64,000 nucleotides of DNA from Cupriavidus sp. EM10 (GCF_018729255.1 NZ_CP076060.1:124001-188000); one strand, 5' to 3'; shown: positions 18,523 through 29,785, counted from the stretch's first letter. Numbers and translations are program-made. The notes: a model not told the origin generated them from the letters alone.

Positions 18523-19652
18523 ATGCTGCTGACCCCGAGCAGGAAATGATCCGCGACGCCGTGCGCCAGTTCGCGCAGGACGTCATCGCGCCGCAGGCCG
18601 CCCAGTGGGACCGCGACAAGACATTTCCGAAGGACGTCCACAAGGAACTGGCCCGGCTGGGCGCCTATGGCGTGGCCGTGCCCGAGGAACTGGGCGGCGC
18701 CGGGCTCGACTACCTGTCGCTGGCGCTGATCCTGGAAGAGATCGCGGCCGGCGATGGCGGCACGTCCACCGTCATCAGCGTCAACAACTGCCCGGTGTGC
18801 AGCATGCTGATGGCCTTTGCCAACGACGCGCAGAAGCAGCGCTGGCTGGTGCCGCTGGCCCGGGGCGAGATGCTGGGCGCGTTCTGCCTGACAGAGCCGC
18901 ACGTGGGCTCTGACGCCTCGGCACTGCGCACCACGGCCACGCGCGACGGCGACCACTACGTGCTGAATGGCGTGAAGCAGTTCATCACCAGCGGCAAGCA
19001 TGCCGACGTGGCAATCGTGATGGCCGTGACCGACAAGGCGGCGGGCAAGCGCGGCATCAGCGCCTTTGTGGTGCCGACGTCCACGCCCGGCTACATCGTC
19101 GCGCGGCTGGAGGACAAGCTCGGCCAGCATTCGTCGGACACCGCGCAGATCGTGTTCGAGGATTGCCGCATCCCGGCCGACTGCCTGCTGGGCGAGGAAG
19201 GCGCCGGCTACAAGATGGCGCTGTCGGGGCTCGAGGGCGGCCGCATCGGCATCGCGTCGCAGAGCATCGGCATGGCGCGCGCCGCGTTCGACGCCGCGCT
19301 GGCGTACGCCAAGGAGCGCGAAAGCTTTGGCCAGCCGCTGTTCCAGCACCAGGCGGTGCAGTTCCGCCTGGCCGACATGGCCACGCAGATCGACGTGGCG
19401 CGCCAGATGGTGTGGCACGCGGCCTCGCTCAAGGACGCCGGCCGGCCCTGCCTGAAGGAGGCCGCCATGGCCAAGCTGTTCGCCAGCGAGATGGCCGAGC
19501 GCGTGTGCTCGGACGCCATCCAGGTGTTCGGCGGCTACGGCTATGTGAACGATTTCCCGGTCGAGCGGATCTATCGGGATGTGCGCGTGTGCCAGATCTA
19601 CGAAGGCACCAGCGACATCCAGAAGATCCTGATCGCCCGCGCGCTTGGATAA
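18523..19652 (+). pseudogene. Acyl-CoA dehydrogenase (short/branched-chain type), one-base deletion at the N-terminus
   Basis: The ATG at 18523 reads only MLLTPSRK before a stop. One extra C in the run 18533-18536 makes it MLLTPEQEMIRDAVRQF and joins the long frame that ends at 19652. The body is a typical flavoprotein acyl-CoA dehydrogenase: FCLTEPHVGSDASAL, VLNGVKQFITSG, FGQPLFQHQAVQF and the catalytic Glu in CQIYEGTSDIQKILIARAL at the C-terminus. This last feature marks a short-chain or 2-methyl-branched-chain enzyme rather than isovaleryl-CoA dehydrogenase. It may serve isoleucine or valine breakdown alongside liuA. The gene is probably intact in the organism. Confidence 0.9.
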
Positions 19653-19703
19653 ACGCCAGAAGTTCTCCCCGAAACCGTCGCAACCGACCCGGAGCCCCCA
19701 GCG

Positions 19704-20363
19704 ATGACCGCCCCCATCGATTTCTACTTCGACTTTTCCTCGCCCTACGGCTATTTCGCCAGCACCCGCATCGACGAACTGGCGCAGAAGTACGGCCGTG
19801 GCGTGATGTGGCATCCGGTGCTGCTGGGGGTGGTGTTCAAGATCACCGGCTCGTCGCCGCTGCCGTCGATTCCGCTCAAGGGCGAGTACTGCTGGCGCGA
19901 TTTCGAGCGCACGGCCGAGTTCCACGGCATCGAATACAAGCGCCCCACGCATTTCCCGCTGCCGACGCAGCACGCGGCCCGCGCCATGCTGTGGCTGCAG
20001 AACCACCACGGCGCCGACCTGGCCGCCGCGTTTGCCAAGGCCGTGTATCGCGCGCTGTTCGTCGATGACCTGAACATCGCCGAGCCGGCCGAACTGGCCA
20101 GGCTGGCCGAGGCGCTGGGCGTCGACCCGGTGGCCATGAACGAGGGCGCCACGAGCTACCAGATCAAGGACCAGCTCAAGGCCGAGATCGACGTGGCGAT
20201 GGCCAAGGGCGTATTTGGATCGCCTTTCGTGATCATCGACGGCGAACCGTTCTGGGGCTTCGACCGCTTCGAGCAGGTCGAGGCCCACCTGAAGAGCCGG
20301 CGGCAGACCGAATTGCGCGCCGTCGGCGGCAACGACATCACGAAGGAAAAGAAACCCGCATGA
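19704..20363 (+). CDS. 2-hydroxychromene-2-carboxylate isomerase-like, DsbA-fold (GST kappa) protein
   Basis: A 219-residue protein of the HCCA isomerase/GST-kappa family. IDFYFDFSSPYGYFAS at the N-terminus carries the Ser that replaces the catalytic Cys of DsbA. GVFGSPFVIIDGEPFWGFDRFEQVE is the conserved C-terminal cis-proline region. Such enzymes use glutathione, for example in naphthalene and related aromatic degradation, but many members have unknown substrates. The gene follows an acyl-CoA dehydrogenase and overlaps a HAD phosphatase, so a role in the same metabolic operon is possible. Confidence 0.87.
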   Translation: MTAPIDFYFDFSSPYGYFASTRIDELAQKYGRGVMWHPVLLGVVFKITGSSPLPSIPLKGEYCWRDFERTAEFHGIEYKRPTHFPLPTQHAARAMLWLQNHHGADLAAAFAKAVYRALFVDDLNIAEPAELARLAEALGVDPVAMNEGATSYQIKDQLKAEIDVAMAKGVFGSPFVIIDGEPFWGFDRFEQVEAHLKSRRQTELRAVGGNDITKEKKPA

Positions 20364-21046
20364 CTGCAGCAAACCAGGCCGCACGCTTCGATTGCGTGAT
20401 CTTCGACTGTGACGGCGTGCTCGTCGACAGCGAGCCGATTGTCCACCGCGTGCTGAACCGCGTGCTCAACGAGCTTGGCATCGAGATCACGCTCGAGGAA
20501 TCGATGAAGTGGTTCCTCGGCCGTGCGGTGCGCGACGAGCTTGGCAATATCGAGGCGCGGCTCGGCAAGCCGCTGCCGCGCAACTTCCTGTCCGAATGGT
20601 TCGTGCGGCGCGATGCCGCGCTGATCGAGGAACTGGAGGCCGTGCCGCATATCCGCCAGACCATCGAGGCCATCAAGGCGCGTGGCCTGCCGGTGTGCGT
20701 GGCGTCGGGCGCCGACCGCATCAAGGTCAAGCTGCAGCTCACGCATACCGACCTGCTGGGGCTCTTCGTCGACCCGCAGGACCAGCGCGAGCATATCTTC
20801 TCGGCCACCGAGGTCGAGCACAGCAAGCCCGCGCCGGACGTCTACCTGCTGGCCGCGCGCACGATGGGCGTGGAGCCGTCGCGCTGCGCCGTGGTGGAAG
20901 ACAGCCCGACCGGCGCCACCGCCGGCGTGGCCGCTGGCATGACCGTGTTCGGCTATGCCGCACGGACCGATGCGGACGAACTGCGCGCGGTAGGCGTGAA
21001 GTCGATCTTCACCGACATGCGCGACCTGCCGGAGCTGATCGCATGA
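20360..21046 (+). CDS. HAD-family phosphatase (beta-phosphoglucomutase/phosphoglycolate phosphatase type)
   Basis: A 228-residue haloacid dehalogenase hydrolase. The nucleophile motif is IFDCDGVLVDSEP, motif II Ser is in CVASGADR, motif III Lys in EHSKPAPDVYLLAA, and the acidic motif IV in VVEDSPTGATAG. A helical cap follows motif I. The start overlaps the previous stop by four bases, and the stop overlaps the next start by four, so three genes here are co-translated. The specific sugar phosphate or nucleotide substrate is unknown. Confidence 0.9.
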   Translation: MTAANQAARFDCVIFDCDGVLVDSEPIVHRVLNRVLNELGIEITLEESMKWFLGRAVRDELGNIEARLGKPLPRNFLSEWFVRRDAALIEELEAVPHIRQTIEAIKARGLPVCVASGADRIKVKLQLTHTDLLGLFVDPQDQREHIFSATEVEHSKPAPDVYLLAARTMGVEPSRCAVVEDSPTGATAGVAAGMTVFGYAARTDADELRAVGVKSIFTDMRDLPELIA

Positions 21047-21477
21047 CGAAGAAGCGCCAGTCCGGTGCCGGCGCCGAGCCGTGCCCCTGCGGCAACGGTG
21101 CCTATGCCACGTGCTGCGGCCGTTTTCACCGTGGCGAGGCCGTGCCGCCCACGGCCGAGGCGCTGATGCGTTCGCGCTACAGCGCCTATGTGCTGGGCGA
21201 CGAGGGCTGGCTGCGCCAGACGTGGCATGCGTCGACGTGTCCCGAGGACCTGTCGGCCGATGCCGGCACGCGCTGGCTGGGGCTGACGGTGAAATCCCAC
21301 GCGCAGCAGGACGACACCCACGCCACGGTGGCCTTCGTGGCGCGCTACAAGGTGGGCGGGCGCGCGCACCGGCTGGAGGAACTGAGCCGCTTCGTATTCG
21401 AGCCGCGCGAGCCCGGTACCCCGGCCCGCTGGCTTTACGTGGATGGCGACCTGAAGGAACAGGAAGGAAAGGACTGA
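21043..21477 (+). CDS. YchJ-family protein with SEC-C zinc motif
   Basis: A 144-residue protein. The N-terminal [13 protein letters not shown] is a SEC-C zinc-binding motif (C-x-C-x8-CC form), and the rest is the YchJ middle domain ([31 protein letters not shown]). The family is widespread and its function is unknown; the fold is of the NTF2-like type. It overlaps the upstream HAD phosphatase stop by four bases. It ends 73 bases before liuB. Confidence 0.88.
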   Translation: MTKKRQSGAGAEPCPCGNGAYATCCGRFHRGEAVPPTAEALMRSRYSAYVLGDEGWLRQTWHASTCPEDLSADAGTRWLGLTVKSHAQQDDTHATVAFVARYKVGGRAHRLEELSRFVFEPREPGTPARWLYVDGDLKEQEGKD

Positions 21478-21550
21478 CGCGCGGCGCCCGTGCGGCGCGC
21501 GTCACCGGCTGACCAGGCACAAGCAAGAGCAAGAGCACAGAGGAAGAGAC

Positions 21551-23158
21551 ATGCCCACGCTGGAAACCAAACTGAACGCACGCTCGGAATCGTTCAAGGC
21601 CAACGCCGAGACCATGCAGGCGCTGGTGGCCGACCTCAGGCAGAAGATCGCCAAGCTGGCCGAGGGCGGCGGCGAGGATGCGCGCGCCAAGCACCTGGGG
21701 CGCGGCAAGCTGCTGCCCCGCGACCGCGTGCAGCAACTGCTAGACCCGGGCACGCCGTTCCTGGAGCTGTCGCAACTGGCCGCGTTCGACATGTACGACA
21801 ATGCCGCGCCGGGCGCGGGCGTCATCACCGGCATCGGCCGCGTGGCCGGGCAGGAATGCGTGATAGTCTGCAACGACGCCACGGTCAAGGGCGGCACCTA
21901 CTATCCGATGACGGTCAAGAAGCACGTGCGGGCACAGGAGATCGCCGAGCAGAACAACCTGCCATGCATCTACCTGGTGGATTCGGGCGGCGCCAACCTG
22001 CCGAACCAGGACGACGTATTCCCCGACCGCGACCACTTCGGCCGCATCTTCTACAACCAGGCGAACCTGTCGGCCAAGGGCATCCCGCAGATCGCCGTGG
22101 TGATGGGCTCGTGCACGGCCGGCGGCGCCTACGTGCCGGCGATGAGCGACGAGTCGATCATCGTCAAGAACCAGGGCACGATTTTCCTGGGCGGCCCGCC
22201 GCTGGTGAAGGCGGCCACGGGCGAGGAAGTCAGCGCCGAGGACCTGGGTGGCGCCGACGTGCATACGCGGCTGTCGGGCGTGGCCGATTACTTCGCGCAG
22301 AACGATCATCACGCGCTGAGCCTGGCCCGCAATATCGTGCAGCACCTGAACCGCCGCAAGCCGGACCAGATCCGCCTGCACGAACCGCAGGAGCCGCTGT
22401 ATCCGGTGGAAGAGCTGTATGGCGTGATTCCTACCGATACCCGCAAGCCGTATGACGTGCGCGAAGTCATCGCGCGGATCGTCGACGGATCGGAATTCGA
22501 CGAATTCAAGGCGCGCTACGGCACCACGCTGGTGTGCGGCTTCGCGCGGATCTGGGGCTACCCGGTGGGCATCATCGCCAACAACGGCATCCTGTTCTCG
22601 GAGTCGGCGCTCAAGGGCGCGCACTTCATCGAACTGTGCTGCCAGCGCAAGATCCCGCTGGTGTTCCTGCAGAACATCACCGGCTTCATGGTGGGCCGCA
22701 AGTACGAGAACGAAGGCATCGCGCGCAACGGCGCCAAGATGGTGACGGCCGTGGCCACCGCGCAGGTGCCCAAGTTCACGGTGATCATCGGCGGCTCGTT
22801 TGGGGCCGGCAACTACGGCATGTGCGGCCGCGCCTATTCGCCACGCTTCCTGTGGATGTGGCCGAACGCGCGCATCTCGGTGATGGGCGGCGAACAGGCC
22901 GCGAGCGTGCTCGCTACCGTGCGCCGCGACGGCATCGAGGGCAAGGGCGGCCAGTGGGGCGCCGACGAGGAAGAAGCGTTCAAGGCGCCGATCCGCGACC
23001 AGTACGAACGCCAGGGCCATCCGTACTACGCCAGCGCACGGCTCTGGGACGATGGCGTCATCGACCCCGCGCAGACGCGTACCGTGCTGGGCCTGGGCCT
23101 ATCTGCCAGCCTCAATGCGCCGATTGGCGACATGAAGTTCGGCGTGTTCCGCATGTAG
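21551..23158 (+). CDS. liuB: Methylcrotonyl-CoA carboxylase, beta (carboxyltransferase) subunit
   Basis: A 535-residue carboxyltransferase subunit of 3-methylcrotonyl-CoA carboxylase, which converts 3-methylcrotonyl-CoA to 3-methylglutaconyl-CoA. Signatures are [34 protein letters not shown], the crotonase-fold oxyanion region [12 protein letters not shown] and [18 protein letters not shown]. The start follows GAGGAAGAGAC. The partner biotin carboxylase subunit liuD is 6.6 kb downstream, beyond liuC and the biotin operon. It contributes the carboxyl-transfer half of the holoenzyme. Confidence 0.96.
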   Translation: MPTLETKLNARSESFKANAETMQALVADLRQKIAKLAEGGGEDARAKHLGRGKLLPRDRVQQLLDPGTPFLELSQLAAFDMYDNAAPGAGVITGIGRVAGQECVIVCNDATVKGGTYYPMTVKKHVRAQEIAEQNNLPCIYLVDSGGANLPNQDDVFPDRDHFGRIFYNQANLSAKGIPQIAVVMGSCTAGGAYVPAMSDESIIVKNQGTIFLGGPPLVKAATGEEVSAEDLGGADVHTRLSGVADYFAQNDHHALSLARNIVQHLNRRKPDQIRLHEPQEPLYPVEELYGVIPTDTRKPYDVREVIARIVDGSEFDEFKARYGTTLVCGFARIWGYPVGIIANNGILFSESALKGAHFIELCCQRKIPLVFLQNITGFMVGRKYENEGIARNGAKMVTAVATAQVPKFTVIIGGSFGAGNYGMCGRAYSPRFLWMWPNARISVMGGEQAASVLATVRRDGIEGKGGQWGADEEEAFKAPIRDQYERQGHPYYASARLWDDGVIDPAQTRTVLGLGLSASLNAPIGDMKFGVFRM

Positions 23159-23220
23159 TTGTTTGTCCATTTTTGTTGTCTTGTTGTGTTGTCGTTTCGA
23201 CTGGAAGGTTGGTTGTTGTC

Positions 23221-24146
23221 ATGTCCCGAGTTGTTCCCTCCACCTGCGGCGCAGTGATCGCGCTGGCCGCCCTGGCCTGCACCGTGTGGTGCGGCCCGGC
23301 CTTCGCGCAGATGGCGATGCCGGCGCAGTCGGTCGAGCAGGTGGTGATGGTGCCGAAGGTGGGGTCGGAAGCCACCGTGGACCTGGAAACCACCATCTTC
23401 CGGCCGGCCGGCGAGGGCCGTTTCCGATGGTGGTGATCAACCACGGCAAGTCGCCGGGCAAGCCCGCCTTCCAGGGCCGCGCGCGGTTCGCGGCGCAGAC
23501 CGCCGAGTTCCTGCGGCGTGGCTACGTGGTGGCGCTGCCGATGCGGCAGGGGTTTTCCAAGTCGGGCGGCCAGTACGTGGGCGGCAGTTGCGACGTACGC
23601 GGCAACGGCATGATGCAGGCCGAGGATGTGGTGGCGGCGCTGGACTACCTGGTGCAACTGCCTTACATCGACGGCACGCGCATCGTGGTTATCGGCCAGT
23701 CGCACGGCGGCCTGTCGACCATGGCGCTGTCGGCCATTGGCTACCCGGGCGTGGTGGGCGTGGTCAATTTCGCGGGCGGTCTGCGCAACGACAACTGCGT
23801 GGGGTGGGAGAACAACCTGATCGACGCGTTTGGTGACTACGGACGCGGGGCGCGCTATCCGTCGTTGTGGATCTACGGCGACAACGACAGCTACTGGCCC
23901 TGGCCGCTGCCCGAGCGCATGTTCAACAGTTACAAGGCCAGCGCGAGCGGGGCGGCACGGGACGCGCGCTTCGTGGACGTGGGCGAATTCGACGGCGATT
24001 CGCACCGCCTGTTCAGCAACCGCGCAGGCGTGGCGGTGTGGCTGCCCGAGGTGGACGCGTTCTTCCGCAGCCTGGGATTGCCGTTCGACGAGGTGCCGGA
24101 ACGGACCCCGCCCGCCAGGACGAAGACCGCCGGCCAGCCATCCTGA
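23221..24146 (+). pseudogene. Secreted dienelactone-hydrolase-type alpha/beta hydrolase, one-base deletion
   Basis: A signal peptide (from MSRVVPSTCGAVIALAALA) and a mature N-terminus ending ETTIFRPAGEG are in one frame. The catalytic domain (VVINHGKSPG, GYVVALPMRQGFSKS, the Ser in IGQSHGGLS, Asp in IYGDNDSYWP, His in GDSHRLFS) is in another. The break is at the CC of 23418-23419. With three C bases the junction reads EGPFPMVVINHG and the protein is about 308 residues. Alpha/beta hydrolases of this type cleave esters or lactones in the periplasm. A missing base in a C run suggests a sequencing error. Confidence 0.85.
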
Positions 24147-24169
24147 CAATGTAGAGACCCGGAGGAGAC

Positions 24170-24955
24170 ATGCAATTCACGACGCTTTCAGTGACCGCCG
24201 AGCGCCATATCGCCACGGTCACGCTGAACCGTCCGGACGTGTGCAACGCGTTCAACGAGACGGTCATCGCTGAACTGACCGGCGCCTTTCGCGCGCTGGG
24301 CGACACGCCCGAGGTGCGGGCCATCGTGCTGACCGGCAACGGCCCGGCGTTCTGCGCGGGCGCCGACCTGAACTGGATGAAGAAAATGGCCGGCTACTCG
24401 GACGACGAGAACCGTGCCGATGCGCTGACGCTGGCGCAGATGCTGCACACGGTCTGGGTCTGCCCCAAGCCGGTGATCGCCCGGGTGCAGGGCGACACCT
24501 ACGCCGGCGGCATGGGCCTGGTGGCGGCGTGCGATATCGCGGTGGCGTCGGCCACGGCCAACTTCTGCCTGTCCGAGGCAAAGCTGGGCCTGCTGCCAGC
24601 CACCATCAGCCCGTACGTGATCCGCGCGATGGGCGAGCAGGCGGCACGCCGCTATTTCATCACCGCCGAACGCTTCGACGCCGCCGAGGCGCTGCGCCTG
24701 GGCTTCCTGCACGCGGTGGTACCGCCGCAGGACCTTGACGAGAAGGTGGCCGAGATCGCCGCCACGCTGGCCAACAACAGCCCCAACGCCGTGCGCGAGA
24801 GCAAGCGGCTGGTGCAGGAAGTGGCCGGCCGCGAGATCGACAGCGGGCTGCTGGCCGACACCGCCAACCGCATCGCCGCGATCCGGGCGTCCGAGGAAGG
24901 CCGCGAGGGCGTGCGCTCATTCCTGGAGAAGCGCGCGCCGTCGTGGAAGGTGTGA
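24170..24955 (+). CDS. liuC: Methylglutaconyl-CoA hydratase (enoyl-CoA hydratase family)
   Basis: A 261-residue crotonase-fold enzyme hydrating 3-methylglutaconyl-CoA to HMG-CoA, the third LiuABCDE step. The oxyanion-hole elements are GPAFCAGADLNWMKKM and GDTYAGGMGLVAACDIAVAS. CLSEAKLGLLPATISPYV holds the second catalytic region. GAGGAGACATG gives a strong ribosome-binding site. It follows the hydrolase by 23 bases and completes the enzymatic set with liuA, liuB, liuD and liuE in this window. Confidence 0.93.
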   Translation: MQFTTLSVTAERHIATVTLNRPDVCNAFNETVIAELTGAFRALGDTPEVRAIVLTGNGPAFCAGADLNWMKKMAGYSDDENRADALTLAQMLHTVWVCPKPVIARVQGDTYAGGMGLVAACDIAVASATANFCLSEAKLGLLPATISPYVIRAMGEQAARRYFITAERFDAAEALRLGFLHAVVPPQDLDEKVAEIAATLANNSPNAVRESKRLVQEVAGREIDSGLLADTANRIAAIRASEEGREGVRSFLEKRAPSWKV

Positions 24956-24982
24956 GCGTCACGAACTCCCGATGGCTTTCTT

Positions 24983-25007
24983 CCCTCTCCCACGGTGTGG
25001 GAGAGGG
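24983..25007. repeat. Dispersed inverted repeat, copy 4
   Basis: Arms CCCTCTCCCAC (24983-24993) and GTGGGAGAGGG (24997-25007), followed by GAGCAACAA. The stem has A-T/T-A changes at the same place in both arms relative to other copies, a compensatory change that keeps pairing. It separates liuC from bioA; the rest of the 25008-25175 gap holds no clear gene. Confidence 0.85.
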
Positions 25008-25257
25008 GAGCAACAACCAGATTTTACCCGGAAGAAGCCCGACGTTACCGTCGATAACCCCGTCGCCAAGTGTCACCCGCAGCACCGTAGTCACTAAGTC
25101 CCTGCAAATTCGCTCAACCTGACGATAACGCGCCGACCGCGCCCGGTTTGCCAAGACAAGAAGGACCTTCCTAACATGAGCCTCCCCAATCCGCCCGCAG
25201 CCCCAGCGCGTCCCGGCCCTGCCGTGACTGGCGCCGGCATGGGCGGACCTGGCAATC

Positions 25258-25274
25258 AAAGGAGGGTCCCCTTG
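25258..25274 (+). promoter_or_regulatory. Strong ribosome-binding site deciding the bioA start
   Basis: AAAGGAGGG (25258-25266) lies 5-6 bases before a TTG at 25272-25274 that is in frame with bioA. It is a better match to the 16S tail than AAGAAGGA before the upstream ATG at 25176. Confidence 0.6.
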
Positions 25275-26687
25275 ACACATCCTGTCCCCGAAACAGCCGG
25301 CGCTCCCGCCGATGACATGACGCTCGCGGCACGCAGCCAGCGGGCCGTCTGGCATCCGTGCACGCGCCTGCGCCCCGATGCGGCCGCCAACGAGCCGCCG
25401 CTGGCCATCGCCCGTGGCGAAGGGCCGTGGCTTATCGATGCCGATGGCCGCCGCTACTTCGACGCCATCAGCTCGTGGTGGGTCAACCTGTTCGGCCACG
25501 CCAATCCGGCGATCAACGCCGCGCTGACCGCTCAACTGAACACGCTCGAACACGTGATGCTGGCCGGCTGCACCCACGCGCCGGCCGTGGAACTGGCCGA
25601 GCGGCTCGAAGCGCTGACCGGCGGCGTGCTGGGCAATGCGTTCTACGCGTCCGACGGCGCTTCGGCGGTGGAAATCGCGCTCAAGATGAGCTTCCACTAC
25701 TGGCGCAACACGGGCCTGTCGGCCAAGCGCGAGTTTGTCTGCCTGCGCCATGGCTATCACGGCGAGACCGTCGGCGCGCTGGCCGTGACCGACGTGGAAA
25801 TCTTCCGCGACGCCTACGACCCGCTCACGCGCCGCGCCCATGTGGTGATGTCGCCCGACGCCCGCCAGGCCGGACGCGGCGAATCGGCCGCCGACGTGGC
25901 CAGGCGCGCGCTGGCCGATCTTGAAGCGCTGCTGCGCGACCGCGCCGGCCAGATCGCCGCGCTGATCGTCGAGCCGCTGGTGCAAGGCGCCGCCGGCATG
26001 GCGATGTACGACCCGTCGTACCTCGAAGGCGCCCGCGCGCTGTGCGACCGCTACCGTGTGCACCTGATCGCCGACGAGATCGCGGTCGGCTGCGGCCGTA
26101 CCGGCACGTTCTTCGTGTGGGAACAGGCGCGCGGTGGCGAGGCGGTACCGGCCCACGCGTGGCCCGATTTCCTGTGCCTGTCGAAGGGCATCACGGGCGG
26201 CTACCTGCCGCTGTCGATCGTGCTGTCGCGCCCGGAAATCCAGCGCGCCTTCGTGGCCGACGACATCGCGCGCAGCTTCCTGCATTCGCACTCGTACACG
26301 GGCAACCCGCTGGCGTGCCGCGCGGCGCTGGCCACGCTGGATCTGTTCGCGTCTGACGATGTACTGGCCCGCAACCGCGAACGCGCCCAATGGCTGGCCG
26401 AGGCGATGGCCGGCATCGCTGCCGATCCACGCGTCAGCCACGTGCGCCAGCGCGGCATGATCTGGGCTGCCGACATCGACCCGGAAGCCGCGGGGGCGGA
26501 CTTCGCCGCACGCTTCCACATGGCCGCGCGCCAGCACGGCGTGATGGTGCGGCCGATCGGCAACACGCTGTACGTGATGCCGCCCTATGTATTCGACGCC
26601 GCGCTGGCCAACTGGCTTGGCGAGCAATTGCTGGTTACGCTGCAGGCTGTGCTGGCACCGACCGGGGAGGCCCGCCATGCTGCTTGA
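25272..26687 (+). CDS. bioA: Adenosylmethionine-8-amino-7-oxononanoate aminotransferase
   Basis: A PLP enzyme that turns KAPA into DAPA using S-adenosylmethionine as amino donor, in biotin synthesis. The substrate-binding [11 protein letters not shown] and [14 protein letters not shown] motifs, the [19 protein letters not shown] cofactor region and the PLP lysine in [14 protein letters not shown] (about residue 310) are all present. The TTG at 25272 is chosen for its strong ribosome-binding site, giving 471 residues; an ATG at 25176 would add 32 residues rich in Pro, Ala and Gly. The stop lies 11 bases inside bioF, so bioAFDB is one operon. Confidence 0.9.
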   Translation: MTHPVPETAGAPADDMTLAARSQRAVWHPCTRLRPDAAANEPPLAIARGEGPWLIDADGRRYFDAISSWWVNLFGHANPAINAALTAQLNTLEHVMLAGCTHAPAVELAERLEALTGGVLGNAFYASDGASAVEIALKMSFHYWRNTGLSAKREFVCLRHGYHGETVGALAVTDVEIFRDAYDPLTRRAHVVMSPDARQAGRGESAADVARRALADLEALLRDRAGQIAALIVEPLVQGAAGMAMYDPSYLEGARALCDRYRVHLIADEIAVGCGRTGTFFVWEQARGGEAVPAHAWPDFLCLSKGITGGYLPLSIVLSRPEIQRAFVADDIARSFLHSHSYTGNPLACRAALATLDLFASDDVLARNRERAQWLAEAMAGIAADPRVSHVRQRGMIWAADIDPEAAGADFAARFHMAARQHGVMVRPIGNTLYVMPPYVFDAALANWLGEQLLVTLQAVLAPTGEARHAA

Positions 26688-27897
26688 CCATCTGAAACGC
26701 GCGGCCGCCGAGCGCGAGGCCAAGTCGCTGACGCGTCGCCGCCGCATCGCCCATACCGCCTGCGCGCCGCACCAGTCCGTCGGGCCCGTCGACGCCGCGC
26801 CCACGCCGCTGCTGACCTTCTGCAGCAACGACTACCTGGGCCTGGCCAACCACGCATCGATTGCCCATGCGCTGGCCGAGGGCGCGCACCGCTACGGCGC
26901 CGGCAGCGGCGCGTCGCACCTGGTCAGCGGCCATTCGCTGGCGCACGCGCAACTGGAGCACGAACTGGCGCGCTGGCTGGCGCCGTACATCCCGCAGGCG
27001 CAGGCGCTGTACTTCTGCACCGGCTACATGGCCAACCTGGCGGTGCTGACGTCGCTGGGCACGGCCGACGCCACGCTGTTCTGCGAGACGCTGAACCATG
27101 CCTCGCTGATCGATGGCGCGCGGCTGGCCAAGGCCGACGTGCAGCGCTATCCGCACGGCGACACCCAGGCGCTCGACGCGCTGCTGCAGGCCAGCCAGGG
27201 CAAGCTGAAGCTGGTCGTCACCGACAGCGTGTTCAGCATGGACGGCGACCTGGCGCCGCTGGCCGAGCTGCTGGCGCTGGCCGAGCGCCACGACGCCTGG
27301 ATCATCGTCGACGATGCGCACGGCTTCGGCGTGCTGGGCGAGAACGGCCACGGCGTGCTGGAGCACCTGGGGCTGCGCTCGGAACGTCTGATCTATATCG
27401 GCACGCTGGGCAAGGCCGCCGGTGTGGCCGGGGCCTTCGTGGCCGCGCACGAGACGATCGTCGAACACCTGGTCAACACGGCGCGCCCGTATATCTACAC
27501 GACGGCTGCGCCGCCCGCGGTTGCACATGCGCTGCTGACCAGCCTGGAAATCATCGCCGGCGAGGAAGGGCACAGCCGCCGCGCACACCTGGCCGACCTG
27601 ATCGCGCAACTGCGCGCCGGGCTGTCGACGCTCGCCACGCAGGCGGGCTGGACGCTGGGCGAGAGCGATACCGCGATCCAGCCGTTGATCGTGGGCAACA
27701 ACGCGGCATCGCTGGCGCTGTCGGCGGCGCTGGAAGCCGACGGCATCCGCGTGGGCGCGATTCGCCCGCCCACGGTGCCGGCGGGCACGGCGCGGCTGCG
27801 CATCACGCTGTCGGCCTCGCATACGGCCGCGGACGTGGCGCGGCTGCTCGACGCCATCGCACGGGCCATGCCGCGCCTGCACAAGGAGGCCGCATGA
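26677..27897 (+). CDS. bioF: 8-amino-7-oxononanoate synthase
   Basis: A 406-residue PLP-dependent condensing enzyme that joins pimeloyl-thioester and alanine, releasing KAPA. Typical features are [12 protein letters not shown] (N-terminal), [32 protein letters not shown] and the PLP-binding Lys in [23 protein letters not shown] ribosome-binding site precedes ATG 26677. It overlaps the end of bioA by 11 bases and bioD by four. The N-terminal half carries a slightly unusual Arg-rich stretch ([11 protein letters not shown]). Confidence 0.95.
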   Translation: MLLDHLKRAAAEREAKSLTRRRRIAHTACAPHQSVGPVDAAPTPLLTFCSNDYLGLANHASIAHALAEGAHRYGAGSGASHLVSGHSLAHAQLEHELARWLAPYIPQAQALYFCTGYMANLAVLTSLGTADATLFCETLNHASLIDGARLAKADVQRYPHGDTQALDALLQASQGKLKLVVTDSVFSMDGDLAPLAELLALAERHDAWIIVDDAHGFGVLGENGHGVLEHLGLRSERLIYIGTLGKAAGVAGAFVAAHETIVEHLVNTARPYIYTTAAPPAVAHALLTSLEIIAGEEGHSRRAHLADLIAQLRAGLSTLATQAGWTLGESDTAIQPLIVGNNAASLALSAALEADGIRVGAIRPPTVPAGTARLRITLSASHTAADVARLLDAIARAMPRLHKEAA

Positions 27898-28643
27898 TCG
27901 CCAACAAGCCTGAACGCTTTGCCTGCTTCGTGACGGGTACCGACACCGGCGTGGGCAAGACGCACGCCACGGCCACGCTGCTGCACGCGCTGCATGGCGC
28001 CGGCTACAGCACGGTGGGCATGAAGCCCGTGGCCGCCGGTGGCGAGTGGCTCGACGACCGCTGGCAGAACGACGATGTCGACCAGCTGCGCGCGGCGGGC
28101 TCGGTGATCGTGCCGCAGGAAGAGATGTGCCCGTTCTTCTTCCGTACGCCGGCATCGCCGCACCTGGCCGCCGCGCTGGAAGGCGAGCGCATCACGCGCG
28201 AACCGATCCGCGCGGCCTTCGATACGCTGTGCACCCGGGCCGACGCCGTGGTGGTGGAGGGCGTGGGCGGCTTTGTCGTGCCGCTTGATGTAGGCGGCGT
28301 GCGCTGGAACACGGCCGACCTGGCCGTGATGCTGGACCTGCCCGTGATCATGGTGGTGGGCGTGCGCCTGGGCTGCCTGAGCCACGCGATGCTGACCGCC
28401 GAGGCGGTGCGCGCGCGTGGGCTGAAGCTGGCCGGCTGGATCGCCAACCGGATCGATCCGGACATGCTGCTGCCCGCCGAGAACATCGTCACGCTGCAGG
28501 ACGCGCTGGACGCACCGATGCTGGGCGAGCTGCCCTGGCAGGTGGCGCCGGCCGTTGCCGCCCAGCACCTGGACCTTGCACCGCTGCTGGCCAGCATGCC
28601 GCCGGTTGCATCCACGACATACACCGCGCCGCGTCACGCCTGA
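27894..28643 (+). CDS. bioD: Dethiobiotin synthetase
   Basis: A 249-residue ATP-dependent ligase that inserts CO2 into DAPA to form the ureido ring of dethiobiotin. The P-loop is [16 protein letters not shown] (residues 12-27), the [11 protein letters not shown] motif binds substrate, and [11 protein letters not shown] is the second conserved region. Its start overlaps the bioF stop by four bases (ATGA). It ends 35 bases before bioB. Confidence 0.95.
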   Translation: MIANKPERFACFVTGTDTGVGKTHATATLLHALHGAGYSTVGMKPVAAGGEWLDDRWQNDDVDQLRAAGSVIVPQEEMCPFFFRTPASPHLAAALEGERITREPIRAAFDTLCTRADAVVVEGVGGFVVPLDVGGVRWNTADLAVMLDLPVIMVVGVRLGCLSHAMLTAEAVRARGLKLAGWIANRIDPDMLLPAENIVTLQDALDAPMLGELPWQVAPAVAAQHLDLAPLLASMPPVASTTYTAPRHA

Positions 28644-28678
28644 CCCGCGCCAGTACAAACGAATACGTAATACCGAAC

Positions 28679-29719
28679 ATGACCCAAATCGCTGAAAACC
28701 AGACCGTCGCCACCATCTCCGCCGAAGCCCTGCGCCAGTCGGCCCGCAATATCGCCGCCGCTGCTCCCAAGGACGGCGATGCCTGGCGCGTGGACGATGT
28801 GGCGGCGCTGTTTGCCCTGCCGTTCAACGACCTGCTGTTCCGCGCGCAGCAGGTGCATCGCGAGAACTTCGACGCCAATACCGTGCAGCTGTCGACGCTG
28901 CTGTCGATCAAGACCGGCGGCTGCGAAGAAGATTGCGGCTACTGCCCGCAGAGCGCCCATCACGACGCCGGCGTGACGGCCGAGAAGCTGATGGACCTGG
29001 AATCCGTGCTCGACGCCGCGAAGGCCGCCAAGGCCAACGGAGCCACGCGCTTCTGCATGGGCGCTGCGTGGCGCAGCCCGAAGGACCGCCACCTGGAGCC
29101 GGTGATCGACATGGTGCGCGAGGTCAAGGCCATGGGCCTGGAGACCTGCGTGACGCTGGGCATGCTGAAGGCCGAGCAGGCGCAGCGCCTGAAGGACGCG
29201 GGGCTGGACTACTACAACCACAACCTCGATACGTCGCCCGAGTTCTACGGCAAGATCATCACCACGCGCACGTACCAGGACCGCCTGGACACCATCGGCC
29301 ACGTGCGCGACGCCGGCATCAACGTCTGCTGCGGCGGCATCGTGGGCATGGGCGAGGCGCGCGAGGCGCGGGCCGGCCTGATCGCGCAGCTGGCCAACAT
29401 GGACCCGTACCCCGAGTCGGTGCCCATCAACAACCTGGTGCAGGTAGAGGGCACGCCGCTGGCGGGCACCGAAGCGCTGGACCCGTTCGAGTTCGTACGC
29501 ACGATTGCCGTGGCACGCATCACGATGCCGCGCGCGATGGTGCGCCTGTCCGCTGGCCGCGAGGCCATGGACGAAGCATTGCAGGCGCTGTGCTTCATGG
29601 CCGGCGCCAATTCGATTTTCTATGGCGAGAAGCTGCTGACGACCGGCAACCCGCAAGCGGAGCGCGACCGCGCCCTGCTGGCACGTCTCGATATCCGCGC
29701 CGAAGGTTACGCGGGGTAA
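28679..29719 (+). CDS. bioB: Biotin synthase
   Basis: A 346-residue radical-SAM enzyme that inserts sulfur into dethiobiotin. The [4Fe-4S]-binding [14 protein letters not shown] (C-x3-C-x2-C) lies at about residue 81, and the [2Fe-2S] ligands and Arg are in the TIM barrel ([57 protein letters not shown]). It is the last gene of bioAFDB. The liuD gene, whose product needs biotin, follows after 66 bases. Confidence 0.97.
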   Translation: MTQIAENQTVATISAEALRQSARNIAAAAPKDGDAWRVDDVAALFALPFNDLLFRAQQVHRENFDANTVQLSTLLSIKTGGCEEDCGYCPQSAHHDAGVTAEKLMDLESVLDAAKAAKANGATRFCMGAAWRSPKDRHLEPVIDMVREVKAMGLETCVTLGMLKAEQAQRLKDAGLDYYNHNLDTSPEFYGKIITTRTYQDRLDTIGHVRDAGINVCCGGIVGMGEAREARAGLIAQLANMDPYPESVPINNLVQVEGTPLAGTEALDPFEFVRTIAVARITMPRAMVRLSAGREAMDEALQALCFMAGANSIFYGEKLLTTGNPQAERDRALLARLDIRAEGYAG

Positions 29720-29785
29720 GCGACGCAACACCTGCCGATCGGAAGGAGCCTGGCTCGCCTTGACCCGGAGACAAAGGGAGGAGCC

